Positions 24,136-32,918 of a DNA stretch of 50,324 nt are shown one piece after another. The stretch's first letter is position 1; each line of letters starts with the position of its first letter. Both the position numbers and the translations under genes were made by a program. This stretch comes from Bryobacterales bacterium (lineage in GTDB: Bacteria > Acidobacteriota > Terriglobia > Bryobacterales > Bryobacteraceae): positions 1-50,324 of the forward strand of contig PLRS01000122.1 of the NCBI GenBank assembly GCA_003164035.1, in the 5' to 3' direction. Below the pieces are notes generated by a model. It was not told the DNA's origin. It was given only the letters and a program-made list of their open reading frames with translations, and made no database searches.

Positions 24136-24189
24136 CCACACATGGACACAGATAAGTCCTCTGGTTTCTTTATCTGTGTTCATCCGTGG
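24136..24189. repeat. Imperfect hairpin of the ACACAGAT type
   Basis: Arms of 20 bp (24136-24155 and 24170-24189) match at 17 positions with a 14-nt loop. The core is ACACAGATAA paired with TTATCTGTGT, next to ATCCGTGGC. I recognise this wording from intergenic repeats in several soil-bacterial phyla. It lies 30 bp behind the second VWFA gene, followed by GATATTTCTT, and may serve as its terminator. Confidence 0.6.
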
Positions 24190-24306
24190 CGATATTTCTT
24201 CTCGCCTTCGGACGGCTTCTTCTCGACTATTTGGTGAAATCTTCAACACTCCCCTTGAATTCGCGTCGCAAGGGGAATAGCATTGAGTCAGGGAACGGAT
24301 AAAAAG

Positions 24307-24672
24307 ATGCGACTGTCCTTAATTGCGTGCCTGCTGCTCGGCGCCGGAACGGTAGCCTTAGCGCAACAGGCAATGCCCAGAATGACCTCGGTGGACCCCT
24401 TGAATGGCAAGAACGGCGATGTCATCGCCGTCACGGGTGAAAACCTGCAGAAAGATACGGTTGCCAAGGTGTATCTTACCGACGGCAAGAACGATACTCA
24501 AGTCGAAGTGACCGAACAAACCGCGACTTCAATTAAGTTCAAAATTCCGGTGAAGGCTACGCCGGGGCGGCTCACTTTGATGGTTTTAACGACGGGTAAA
24601 GATGCGAAATACATCGAGCAGCCCGTCAAAGTCACGATCGACGAACCGGATGCGAAAACGGAACCGCACTAG
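24307..24672 (+). CDS. Secreted IPT/TIG-domain protein
   Basis: 121 residues from ATG 24307 with signal peptide LSLIACLLLGAGTVALAQ. A TTG at 24283 with AAGGGG upstream is an alternative start giving 129 residues. The mature part is one IPT/TIG immunoglobulin-like domain: RMTSVDPLNGKNGDVIAVTG, NLQKDTVAKVYLTDGKND, SIKFKIPVKATPGRLTLMV. Such single-domain proteins are structural or binding modules in the periplasm. It follows the two VWFA genes on the same strand, but with 200 bp and a hairpin between, so it probably has its own promoter. Confidence 0.85.
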   Translation: MRLSLIACLLLGAGTVALAQQAMPRMTSVDPLNGKNGDVIAVTGENLQKDTVAKVYLTDGKNDTQVEVTEQTATSIKFKIPVKATPGRLTLMVLTTGKDAKYIEQPVKVTIDEPDAKTEPH

Positions 24673-24696
24673 CGGCAAGTTCCCGGGCGGGCCGGC

Positions 24697-25875
24697 CTAA
24701 CTCCGCCGATAGGGTGCGTCGAGGTATTTCCTGGCCTCCTGGGCGGCATCCGCTTCGGGAGCGTAGGCAATGGCTTTCTTATAGGCTTCCAGGGCCTGTT
24801 GCCGGCGGTGAGTCAGGTCGTAGATCTGCCCGATCCGCAGGTACGCGTACACGCCGGTATTCAGATCGATTTCGTTGGCTCTCGCCACCACGCGCTGCAG
24901 GTGGTCGAGTGCGTGGTCCAGGTCGCGGTACCAGAATTCCACCGTTCCTTCCTGAAAGTAGATCTTCTCCCAAGGCACGCGGTCGTATCCGGGAGCGTGC
25001 TGGTTCTTGAGCCGCTCTACCTCCGCGACCGCTTCGAGCGCATCCCGTTCATCGCCCGCCATGCTGTACATTTGCGATAACTCCAGCCGCAGAAGATAGT
25101 TGCGTGGGAAGAGGCGAATCAGGTCCTGGACGATCGGGACGGCCCGCCGAGTCTGGTTTTCGCGGCGATACAGCGCGCCCATGAAGATTTCCGCGTCGAT
25201 ACGGTTGTCGCGGCCGTGCTGTGCCACGTCCTCGACGATGCGAATGCCCTGCTGTTTGTCGCCCTTCATCCCCACCAGGAAGCCCAGCATGCGCCAGGTC
25301 CACGGCAGGCTGCCAATGATGTAATCGTGGAGCCCTTCCACCAGGCGCGCGTCCACTTCCCGCGGATCGAGCTCGGTCACGCGATTGTGCAGTTTTCGCG
25401 CCGAAGTGGCGTCGCGCAGCGAATCGCGCCAGGATTTCTTCACCACCCAGTAATAGTTGGACCGCAAGCCATAGGAAATGCCCATGGCATACAGTGCGGC
25501 GGTGTCGTTGGGGTTGGCGTTGAGCCGAGCCTGCGCCAGCGCCATGGCCCGCCCGATTTCAGCCAGAAAGCGCCCCTCGGTTTCGGGGTCGGGGTTCATC
25601 TTGGGACGCCGCAAGAAAGAATTGGTGCCCGAAACCAGCTCGCTCTCCAGAGCCCCGTTGCGGTACATTTCCTGAAACACCAGGGTTTGCGCCAGGTGAT
25701 TGTGCAGTTCCGGATCTTTCGGCGAGGCCGCGATGGCCCTCTCGAAATCCGCTATTGCCTCCGGGTACTCCAGGTTGTAGAAGTGGTCGTATCCCCGCTC
25801 GACCAGGCCCTTCTCGGCCGGCGCCTGTCCCGCCGCGGCCCCGGCCAGGGCCAAAATCAACCACCCGGTACGCAT
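24697..25875 (-). CDS. Periplasmic TPR-repeat protein
   Basis: 392 residues from ATG 25875 with signal peptide MRTGWLILALAGAAAGQ; a TTG two codons earlier is possible. Tetratricopeptide units are seen at GYDHFYNLEYPEAIADFERA, IAASPKDPELHNHLAQTL, VPIVQDLIRLFPRNYLLRL and IGQIYDLTHRRQQALEAYKK. The central region (YYWVVKKSWRDSLRDATSAR, LPWTWRMLGFLVGMKG) is conserved-looking but not TPR. It offers protein-protein surfaces; no enzyme motif. Convergent with the IPT gene, 24 bp apart. Confidence 0.85.
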   Translation of the reverse strand: MRTGWLILALAGAAAGQAPAEKGLVERGYDHFYNLEYPEAIADFERAIAASPKDPELHNHLAQTLVFQEMYRNGALESELVSGTNSFLRRPKMNPDPETEGRFLAEIGRAMALAQARLNANPNDTAALYAMGISYGLRSNYYWVVKKSWRDSLRDATSARKLHNRVTELDPREVDARLVEGLHDYIIGSLPWTWRMLGFLVGMKGDKQQGIRIVEDVAQHGRDNRIDAEIFMGALYRRENQTRRAVPIVQDLIRLFPRNYLLRLELSQMYSMAGDERDALEAVAEVERLKNQHAPGYDRVPWEKIYFQEGTVEFWYRDLDHALDHLQRVVARANEIDLNTGVYAYLRIGQIYDLTHRRQQALEAYKKAIAYAPEADAAQEARKYLDAPYRRS

Positions 25876-25928
25876 TTCCAAGTCTTCATGGTAACGGACT
25901 TACGTGACGGGAAGATAAAAGCTCGCCC

Positions 25929-27941
25929 TCAGATCCGATGGAACGCCTTCAGAATCTCCCGCGTGGAATAGTGCATCGCAATCGGGCGGCCGTGGGGACA
26001 GCTCATGGGGCAATCGGTTTGGGCCAGGGCGCGCAGGAGCCATTCCATTTTGCCGGGGTCGAGCTTGGTGTTGATCTTGATGGCGGCGTGGCAGGCGATG
26101 GAGGCGCAGACGTTGCGGCGGAGGTCGTCGAGCGAGACGCCGCGGGTTTCGCCCTCGGCGGTTTCAAGAATCTCGAAGAGAATTCGCTCGATATCGGACG
26201 CGGGAAGGGCGGCGGGGGCGGCTTTGATGGCGATGGTGCGCTGGCCGAAAGGCTCGGTTTCGAAACCGGAGGCGTGCAGCTCGTCGGCGATGCGGGCGTA
26301 ATCGATCTGCTGTTCGGCGGTCAATTGCAGCACCAGCGGCAGCAGCAGGCGCTGCATCTCCACGCTGCCGCGGGCGCGCTGTTTCAGCACCAGCTCGAAC
26401 AGAATGCGCTCGTGGGCGACGTGTTGATCGACGATCCAGAGGCCGTCGCGGCCGGCGGCGACGATGAAGCTCTCGTGGATCTGGCCCAGCGGCCGCAGCG
26501 CGGAAAGGACCGAAAGCGAGAGATCGGGCGGGGGAAGGGCATCGGGGGGGAACGAGCCGTGCGGATCGGCGTGGCGCATCAGCTTGCCGGAAGGCTGCGG
26601 CCCCGGAGTGACTTCGATGGGCGGCGCGCTGAAATCGAGGCGCAGATCCGGGCCCGGCACGGCGCGCAAGGTGAATTCGGGCAAGGCGGCCTCGGAGGGG
26701 ACGTTGAATTCGCCACCGTGTTCGGACAACCCGACCGGCAGAGTTTCGGGCGGCGCCTGATCGGCCACCATCTGGCTGAATTCCGAATAGGGGAGCTGCG
26801 CCGCGGCCTGCCCGGCCTCCGGCGCGTGCTGGGGTGAGCGGGGCGAGACGGGAAACGTAGGCGCGGGGCGGCTCTCCATCAGACGCTCGCGAATGGTGTC
26901 GCGCACGAAATCGTGAACGAACGAGCCATGGCGGAAGCGTACCTCGGTCTTCGAAGGATGGACGTTCACATCCACTTCCTCGGCGTCGCATTCGAGAAAC
27001 AACAGAGCGAAAGGAAAAGCCGAGGGCGGGATCAGGTTGTGATACGCCGAGGAAAGCGCATGCAGCAGCAGGCGGTCGCGGATCAGCCGGCCATTGACGA
27101 AAATGTAGATCGAGTTGCGGTTGCCCTTCTGCACCTGCGGGCGCGAAAAGAATCCGTTCAGGCGGAAGGTGCGCGCCTCCGGCTCCTCCGGCTCGCGCAG
27201 GTATTCGGAGATGGCTTCCGAAGGCGGCACGCCGGGCGCGGGCATGCGCAGGTCGCGCTGGCGCTCGCCGATTTCGACCAGGTCCTCGAGCACCTGGCTG
27301 CCGAATACCTGGTAGACGCGCTCTTCGCGCGAACCTACCGGAGTGACGCGCAGCAGCTCGCTGGGCCCGCTGGTCAACTGGAAGGTTTTGGCCGGATGGG
27401 CCAGGCTGTAGTGGGTCACCAGGGAGGCGATGTGCGCCAGCTCGGTCTGCTCCGTGCGCAGGAATTTCTTGCGCGCCGGCACGTTGTAGAACAGGTCGCG
27501 CACCGTAATCGCGGTGCCGCGGCCCAGCGCCGCTTCCTCACAGCGCAGCATCTTGCCGCCGGCGATTTCGATCGACGTACCGGTGGTTTCTTCTTCCGAG
27601 CGGGTTTCGAGCAGCAGGCGCGAAACCGACGCGATGGACGGCAACGCCTCGCCGCGAAAACCCAGGGTCGCGATCGACAACAGATCCTTGACGTCGCGCA
27701 GCTTGCTGGTGGCGTGGCGTTCAAACGCCAGCAGGGCATCGTCCCGCAGCATGCCGCAACCGTCGTCCACGATGCGGATGAGTCGCCGCCCGCCAGACTC
27801 GACTTCGATGCGCAGGTCGGTCGAGCCCGCGTCGAGCGAGTTTTCGAGCAGTTCCTTGACCACCGAAGCCGGCCGCTCCACCACCTCGCCGGCGGCGATT
27901 TTGTTGGCGACCTGATCCGGCAGAATGCGAATGCGGCCCAT
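25929..27941 (-). CDS. mutL: DNA mismatch repair protein MutL
   Basis: 670 residues. MutL links mismatch recognition by MutS to strand removal. GHKL ATPase motifs: ENSLDAG at 33-39, DDGCGM at 59-64, RHATSK near 75 and GFRGEAL at 94-100. The transducer domain has FVNGRLIRDRLL and VDVNVHPSKTEVRF. After a variable Pro-rich linker (about 365-480) the C-terminal domain carries DQHVAHERILFE from Asp505, the metal-binding endonuclease motif with Val in place of the usual Ala, plus ACHAAIK and MSCPHGRP near the end. So this is an endonuclease-type MutL, as in bacteria without MutH. It lies about 50 bp upstream of the TPR gene on the same strand. Confidence 0.97.
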   Translation of the reverse strand: MGRIRILPDQVANKIAAGEVVERPASVVKELLENSLDAGSTDLRIEVESGGRRLIRIVDDGCGMLRDDALLAFERHATSKLRDVKDLLSIATLGFRGEALPSIASVSRLLLETRSEEETTGTSIEIAGGKMLRCEEAALGRGTAITVRDLFYNVPARKKFLRTEQTELAHIASLVTHYSLAHPAKTFQLTSGPSELLRVTPVGSREERVYQVFGSQVLEDLVEIGERQRDLRMPAPGVPPSEAISEYLREPEEPEARTFRLNGFFSRPQVQKGNRNSIYIFVNGRLIRDRLLLHALSSAYHNLIPPSAFPFALLFLECDAEEVDVNVHPSKTEVRFRHGSFVHDFVRDTIRERLMESRPAPTFPVSPRSPQHAPEAGQAAAQLPYSEFSQMVADQAPPETLPVGLSEHGGEFNVPSEAALPEFTLRAVPGPDLRLDFSAPPIEVTPGPQPSGKLMRHADPHGSFPPDALPPPDLSLSVLSALRPLGQIHESFIVAAGRDGLWIVDQHVAHERILFELVLKQRARGSVEMQRLLLPLVLQLTAEQQIDYARIADELHASGFETEPFGQRTIAIKAAPAALPASDIERILFEILETAEGETRGVSLDDLRRNVCASIACHAAIKINTKLDPGKMEWLLRALAQTDCPMSCPHGRPIAMHYSTREILKAFHRI

Positions 27942-28194
27942 TCATCTAAGTATGGCAGTCCGGAACGCCGCCGCGGTCAAACCGGGGAACGCCCCTTCGT
28001 TTTCCCCATCGGGCCGGCCCTGTCGGGATGAGAAGCGGAATTGCCGCCCTTGAGGCGCCTCTTAATTAACAGGATTGTGACCAGGTTGTCGAAAGTTTGC
28101 GACATTGCCTTGATATAGTTCTCAAAGTATTCAGATATTTGGCTCGTCGCTACTGCTGTGTCGTGGCCCGACAACTTTGATGGAGAGGAATTTC
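27942..28194. promoter_or_regulatory. Divergent intergenic region mutL / propeller gene
   Basis: 253 bp without a gene. The right half (about 28060-28160) is AT-rich, with TTAATTAA and the run CTTGATATAGTTCTC. No pair of hexamers with good spacing stands out, so I name no promoter. Confidence 0.4.
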
Positions 28195-29985
28195 ATGCGG
28201 ATTAAGCGCCGTATCTCTGCGATCCCGGTTATGATCTTTATGTCCACGTTTTCTGCGTGGGCACAGTCTTTTACCGGCTTTACTCCTGGGAATCTGGTTG
28301 TTTCAAGGAGTGTCTATCAAGGCACAGCTTCCACCGTGACCGTGGGAGAGCAACTGCCGCCTAATTGTAGTTCGACCAACGCGAGCGCGGGGAGTTGCGT
28401 CACCGCTGTCGCGAATGGCGCCTACCCAGGCGTGTTTGCCAACGCACCCGTAGACGGAAGCTTCGGCGTTAGCTCACCGGTTTTTCTGGACCAGATGACC
28501 ACGGGCGGAACGCTGATTAACACGCTCGCGATCGACCCCACGCGGTTCGTCACTAGCTTCAGCTCGAAATCCGAACTCGCGGTAAATTTGTCGACGGACG
28601 GAACGGCGCTTACCTTCATGGGCTACACGCTCGGACCCGGCAATACCACGTCGATGGTGAACGCTCTCGATATCTCCAATTCCAACACGCCTGGCATCGT
28701 GGATCCAACCAATCCCGTCGCCGGTCCGAGTTACTATCGTGGCGTCGCGCAGGTCAACGCAGCGGGCGCGCTCACCGTAACCGAGACCGACGCTTACACT
28801 GGCGACAACAGCCGCGCCGCCATCCTGGCGAATGGACTCTATTATACGGTCGGCAATGATAACAACGGATCGCAAAGCCCCATCCCGGCGAACATTTACG
28901 CATCCACCGGCGCCGAGGTGGTGGTGCCGAACACGGCGCCGGTGGTGCCCGTCTATATGATCGATCCGACGCTGGTGACCCACTCGGGCGACAAGGCCGG
29001 CAAGGACAGCAACTTCCGCGGTCTGACCATTTCGCCCAACGGCACGCTCTACGTCACCAAGGGCAGCGGGAGCAACGGCATCGACACGATTTATCAAGTC
29101 GGATCGGCCGGTACCCTGCCCACCGCGGCCACCGCGGCGGCCACGGCGATATCGATCCCCAGTGGATTTCCCACGGCTCTCGCCAAAGGCGCCGGCATAA
29201 CCAACTACTTCCCGTTCGGTATCTGGTTCGCGAACGCCAACACTCTGTACGTGGCCGACGAAGGCGACGGAACGTTGGCGGATGCCGGCAACAGCAGGCT
29301 GGCCGGCTTGCAGAAGTGGATTTTCAATGGCACTTCCTGGTCGCTTACCTATGTGTTGCAGAATGGACTGAACCTCGGCCAGCAATACAGCGTACCGAAC
29401 TATCCCACGTCGCTCAATCCGGCTCCCGCGGGTCTCCGCAACATCACGGGCCGCGTCAACGCCGATGGCACAGCCACCATTTGGGCCATCACCGCGACGG
29501 TCAGCACGAACGGCGACCAGGGCGCCGATCCGAACCAACTGGTAACCATCACCGACGTGGTGGCGAATACCAGCGCCTCGGCCGCCGCAAACGAACCCTT
29601 CATTCTCTTGGAGACTGCTGCGTATGGTGCCGTCCTGCGCGGCGTTTCGTTCACGCCTGGAACCGTTGCTCCCACTCCCGCCCCTAGCTTGGCGGTGACG
29701 TCGAGCGCTTTGGTCTACAGTCGCGCAAGCCACACCTACGACGGTACCATCTCGATCCTGAACAACGGTACCACTACGGCTACCGGTCCATACTCGGTGG
29801 AACTCACCTCACTGACTGCCGGTGTCACTCTGACGGGAGCTAAGAACATCGGCGGATACCAGGCGGTAACCGTTGTTCCCAGCGGGACCACGCTTCAGCC
29901 CGGCCAGTCCGCCTCGGTCGCGGTGTCCTTCAGCGATGCCTCGAACGCAACCATCACCTTCACCCCCGTGGTAGTGGCACAGTAG
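28195..29985 (+). CDS. Secreted beta-propeller-like protein
   Basis: 596 residues. GGAGAGG at 28182-28188 selects ATG 28195 over two earlier start codons; this gives a signal peptide ending FMSTFSAWAQS. The mature protein starts FTGFTPGNLVVSRSVYQG and shows repeated strand motifs such as FRGLTISPNGTLYVTKGSG, FPFGIWFANANTLYVADEG and GLRNITGRVNADGTATIWA, resembling NHL/SMP-30-type propeller blades. The last 100 residues (SLAVTSSALVYSRASHTYDG to the end) form a separate immunoglobulin-like domain. It is rich in Thr, Ser and Asn, typical of exported surface proteins. A PEP-CTERM gene follows 31 bp later and is probably co-transcribed. Confidence 0.8.
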   Translation: MRIKRRISAIPVMIFMSTFSAWAQSFTGFTPGNLVVSRSVYQGTASTVTVGEQLPPNCSSTNASAGSCVTAVANGAYPGVFANAPVDGSFGVSSPVFLDQMTTGGTLINTLAIDPTRFVTSFSSKSELAVNLSTDGTALTFMGYTLGPGNTTSMVNALDISNSNTPGIVDPTNPVAGPSYYRGVAQVNAAGALTVTETDAYTGDNSRAAILANGLYYTVGNDNNGSQSPIPANIYASTGAEVVVPNTAPVVPVYMIDPTLVTHSGDKAGKDSNFRGLTISPNGTLYVTKGSGSNGIDTIYQVGSAGTLPTAATAAATAISIPSGFPTALAKGAGITNYFPFGIWFANANTLYVADEGDGTLADAGNSRLAGLQKWIFNGTSWSLTYVLQNGLNLGQQYSVPNYPTSLNPAPAGLRNITGRVNADGTATIWAITATVSTNGDQGADPNQLVTITDVVANTSASAAANEPFILLETAAYGAVLRGVSFTPGTVAPTPAPSLAVTSSALVYSRASHTYDGTISILNNGTTTATGPYSVELTSLTAGVTLTGAKNIGGYQAVTVVPSGTTLQPGQSASVAVSFSDASNATITFTPVVVAQ

Positions 29986-30016
29986 CCGCCCGCATTCCGA
30001 GAAAGGAACCATACCT

Positions 30017-30655
30017 ATGCGTAAAAATCACCTTCTTGCCCTTACCGTATTGCTGGCTGCCGCACAAGCCGGATTTGCCGGGTCTATCGCGGAACTGACG
30101 CTAAATACCAGCAGCATCTCCGGCACCACCGGATCTATCGATTTTCAATTCAACCCCGGTCCGGGAACCACGCAAGCCGCCACTGTCCAGATCCTCGATT
30201 TCACCAGCACCGGAACGTACGTCGCCGCATCGCAGCAGGATATCGGAGCCGTGAGTGGAGGTCCGGTGCCGTCGATTCTCACGATTAGCAATACAGATGC
30301 CGACAACGAGGATTTTGAGGATTTCACATTTGGAAGTTCGATTTTCATCGAGCTTTCTTTCAGCGGACCGGCGGTTACCGCTCCCAACGGTACAGCCACC
30401 TCGCCCACGACCTTCTATTTCTCGACGTTCTCGGACGCAGCCGGAACAATCCCCGTACTTACAAGCAACTCCCTCGGCATCGACGCCGAGGTGACGGTGA
30501 ACCCCAACGGATCGTTATCGACATCTGCCACGACGCCCAATGCGAATTTCGTTCCCGAGCCATCCTCCGCGTGGCTGGTTTCAGGAGCGTTCCTGGCCTT
30601 GGGATTTGCCGTGTGGAAGACCCGCGCCGGGATCAGGCGCGTCCCGCTCCGTTGA
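30017..30655 (+). CDS. PEP-CTERM sorted surface protein
   Basis: 212 residues: signal peptide (LLALTVLLAAAQAGFAG), a beta-rich domain (FQFNPGPGTTQAATVQILDF, IFIELSFSGPAV), and a C-terminal sorting tag made of VPEPSSAW, a hydrophobic helix (LVSGAFLALGFAVW) and a basic end (KTRAGIRR). Such tags are cut by exosortase/EpsH at the inner membrane so that the protein is released or attached outside. No exosortase gene is in the window. AGAAAGGAA precedes the ATG. The last 23 bp overlap the end of the convergent UroD-type gene. Confidence 0.92.
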   Translation: MRKNHLLALTVLLAAAQAGFAGSIAELTLNTSSISGTTGSIDFQFNPGPGTTQAATVQILDFTSTGTYVAASQQDIGAVSGGPVPSILTISNTDADNEDFEDFTFGSSIFIELSFSGPAVTAPNGTATSPTTFYFSTFSDAAGTIPVLTSNSLGIDAEVTVNPNGSLSTSATTPNANFVPEPSSAWLVSGAFLALGFAVWKTRAGIRRVPLR

Positions 30656-31895
30656 ACTCGTGCACGGCGTCGATCATGGCCACGATGTTCCCTACCGGCG
30701 TGCCGGCCTGCAAGTTGTGAATGGAGTTGAAGACGAAGCCGCCGCCGGGGGCGAAAATCTCGCAGCGGCGCAGCACCTGTTCGCGCACTTCGGCCGGGGT
30801 TCCGAAGGGCAGAGTCTTTTGGGTGTCGACGCCGCCGCCCCAGAATACCAGCCGCGAGCCGTATTCCCGCTTCAATTGGGCGGGGTCCATGCCGGCGGCC
30901 GAACACTGCACCGGATTGATAATGTCGAAGCCGGCTTCAATGAAGCTGGGGAAGAACCGCGCCACGCTGCCGCAGGAGTGCTTGAAGGTTTTCCAGCCGG
31001 TGTGGGCGTGAATCCAGTCGTTGACCCGTTTGTAATAGGGGAACCACAATTCGCGAAACGCGGGGACGGAGCAAAACGCCGAGGTTTGCGTGCCGAAATC
31101 GGTGCCGCAGACGAAAACCGCATCGGCCGAGTCGCCGATGCGCCGATGAATGCGGGCCAGGTTGGCAAGCGCGAACTCGCATTGCGATTCAAACACGCGG
31201 TGGATGTAATCGCGGCGCGAGCGGGTGGAAACGTACCACTCGGCGACGTCGCGGATACCTTTGGGGGCCTTGAGATTCGGAGCGGGAACCAGGGCGATGT
31301 CGCCGAAAGCGGTGCCGCCGAAACTGGCGGCGACGGCGCGGCCCGTCGAGGCCGCTTCGCACATGCTCGAAACCAGATACTCGAGATCCTCGTCGCCGAT
31401 CAGCCCGAACTCCTCGAGATTGTCCTGCGGGTCCAGACGATCGTCGTCCAAAGGCGGCTGGCGCACGATGGTATCGAAGAACTGGCTGCCCGCCGGCATG
31501 CGTCCGCTCGGAGGGGCCGTCAGGTCGCCTTCCGGATAGATGAGGACATCTCCATTGGCTTCCTCGGCGATCCGGAATTCCTCGCTGACCAGGACGTCGA
31601 GGCCGCGGAAGTTCCACGGCTTCCATCTGTCGTTGGGAAACCCGAACATGGTCTTGCGGGGCGAGACGCCTACCACGTCGATGCCCATGGCGTCGAGCAG
31701 GTCGCCCTCCAGCAGACCGAGCATCTGGTACGGCTCGTGAACCTTTACCGGCCGTTTCTCCAAGCCGTAGTGGTCGCGCATCGCCGCCACCGTGCTGACG
31801 TGCATTCCGGTCACCGCGGTGCCGCCGAAATCGACCGGCACCTGGTCCGGCTCGCGATGGGAGAGAGTCGCCTGAATTCGTTCTTTACTGTTCAT
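30633..31895 (-). CDS. UroD-fold methyltransferase 1 (MtaA/MtbA-like)
   Basis: 420 residues from ATG 31895 (AAAGG upstream); the longer open frame only translates the repeat to its right. It belongs to the uroporphyrinogen-decarboxylase fold, but the start MNSKERIQATLSHREPD and VPVDFGGTAVTGMHV, together with a zinc site (His306 and Cys308 in FKHSCGS, Cys378 in LRRCEIFAPGG), match the corrinoid-dependent methyltransferase branch rather than heme synthesis. Such enzymes move a methyl group between a small substrate and a corrinoid protein. It is very similar, about two thirds identical by eye, to the gene at 34462-35739, and both lie in a cluster with a corrinoid protein. Methyl donor unknown. 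Confidence 0.85.
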   Translation of the reverse strand: MNSKERIQATLSHREPDQVPVDFGGTAVTGMHVSTVAAMRDHYGLEKRPVKVHEPYQMLGLLEGDLLDAMGIDVVGVSPRKTMFGFPNDRWKPWNFRGLDVLVSEEFRIAEEANGDVLIYPEGDLTAPPSGRMPAGSQFFDTIVRQPPLDDDRLDPQDNLEEFGLIGDEDLEYLVSSMCEAASTGRAVAASFGGTAFGDIALVPAPNLKAPKGIRDVAEWYVSTRSRRDYIHRVFESQCEFALANLARIHRRIGDSADAVFVCGTDFGTQTSAFCSVPAFRELWFPYYKRVNDWIHAHTGWKTFKHSCGSVARFFPSFIEAGFDIINPVQCSAAGMDPAQLKREYGSRLVFWGGGVDTQKTLPFGTPAEVREQVLRRCEIFAPGGGFVFNSIHNLQAGTPVGNIVAMIDAVHEFNGAGRA

Positions 31896-31923
31896 GATTG
31901 GGCCTTTGCAATGCAGCATCAAT

Positions 31924-32049
31924 GGTGGGGCGGACCCCCTGGTCCGCGCGGGTCCCCCAGGACCCACCCTTCTCTCGCGGAATCGAGCGCTTGCCACTCC
32001 CGGCAAGCCGGCCAGGGGGCCGGCTGCGGACCGGGGGGTCCGCCCTACC
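31924..32049. repeat. Dispersed repeat copy 2 ('GADPLVRAGPPGP' type)
   Basis: Arms 31924-31947 and 32026-32049 match at 22 of 24 positions as inverted repeats, beginning GGTGGGGCGGACCCCCTGGT. The centre has its own GCCGGCC...GGCCGGC palindrome. It shares the terminal arms and the GTCCGCGCGGGTCCCCC core with copy 1 at 6286-6409. It sits between the UroD-type gene 1 and the PhyH gene, so in the transcript it would fold into a strong hairpin. Confidence 0.85.
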
Positions 32050-32060
32050 TTCTTCGCGAA

Positions 32061-32918
32061 TCACTGCTGCGCCTTCTCCGCCAGGCTGGAGGCGCTGGTG
32101 TCCTTGCCGGGATCGAGCCAGGCCACGTCGGCGCCGGCGCCGTCTTCGGCGAAGCGCCTGGCGCCAACTTCCAGGATCCTGGCGTCGTCCACTTTCTCGA
32201 GCGGCGTGTAGCGCGGGTGGTGAGCCTCTTTGTACGGATCGTTGCGCGCCGCGTTATAGCAACAGATCATCGACCAACGCGGGTGTTCCGAGCGATTCTG
32301 GTCGCTGCGGTGCAGCAGGTTCGAGTCGAAGAAGATCACGTCGCCCGGTTCCATTTCGACATGCACCAGTTCCAGGCGTTTCGCGAGCTCACCGACGCGC
32401 TCCGGATCGGCACCCGCCTGGTCGCCGGTGAGGATGTGCTCCACCCTGCCGGCCAGGTGCGAGCCCTTCAACACCTGGAGGCAGCCGTTCTCCCGTGTGG
32501 CGCGGTCGACGGCGATGAAGGCGCTGGTGAGGAGGGGAAACAGAACCCCATTCTGGTACCAGTAGCCGTAATCCTGGTGCCAGGCCCAAGCGCCGCCGAC
32601 CCTGGGCTCCTTCATGATCATTTTGGAGTGGTAGTGGTAGACCTCGCCCGCGAGCAGCGCTTGGGCGGAATCCACCAACGAACGGCAGCGCGCAAACATG
32701 CCGTAAATGCCGTTGCCGGGATGGTTCCAGAGCGAAAGCCGAACCACGCCGCCCTGGTCGTCGGCCCTGCCGAACGAGTGATTGTCGAGCGCCTTGTCGT
32801 GCTTGGCCGACCGGCGCAGGAGCTCGATCTCCGCCTGATCGAACATGCCGCGCACCACCACGAAGCCGTCCTCGCGATACTGTCTGACTTCCCGCTCGCC
32901 GATCGGTCCTCTAGCCAT
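32061..32918 (-). CDS. PhyH-type Fe(II)/2-oxoglutarate dioxygenase
   Basis: 285 residues, the usual length of phytanoyl-CoA dioxygenase family members, which hydroxylate or demethylate small molecules using O2 and 2-oxoglutarate. The start REVRQYREDGFVVVRGMF is standard. The iron triad is His114 and Asp116 in WHQDYGYW and His203 in NLLHRSDQNRS; Arg209 would hold 2-oxoglutarate. ENGCLQVLKGSH and GDVIFFDSN are further family marks. Strong GGGGGGA ribosome site. It sits between the first UroD-type methyltransferase and the homocysteine methyltransferase, so it may prepare or oxidise the same methylated compound. That link is inference. Confidence 0.9.
   Translation of the reverse strand: MARGPIGEREVRQYREDGFVVVRGMFDQAEIELLRRSAKHDKALDNHSFGRADDQGGVVRLSLWNHPGNGIYGMFARCRSLVDSAQALLAGEVYHYHSKMIMKEPRVGGAWAWHQDYGYWYQNGVLFPLLTSAFIAVDRATRENGCLQVLKGSHLAGRVEHILTGDQAGADPERVGELAKRLELVHVEMEPGDVIFFDSNLLHRSDQNRSEHPRWSMICCYNAARNDPYKEAHHPRYTPLEKVDDARILEVGARRFAEDGAGADVAWLDPGKDTSASSLAEKAQQ

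Noticed and set aside
30633-31895. Heme-pathway uroporphyrinogen decarboxylase (hemE)
   Set aside because: The zinc-binding His-x-Cys and distal Cys, the 420-residue length and the corrinoid neighbours fit methyltransferases, not HemE of about 350 residues.
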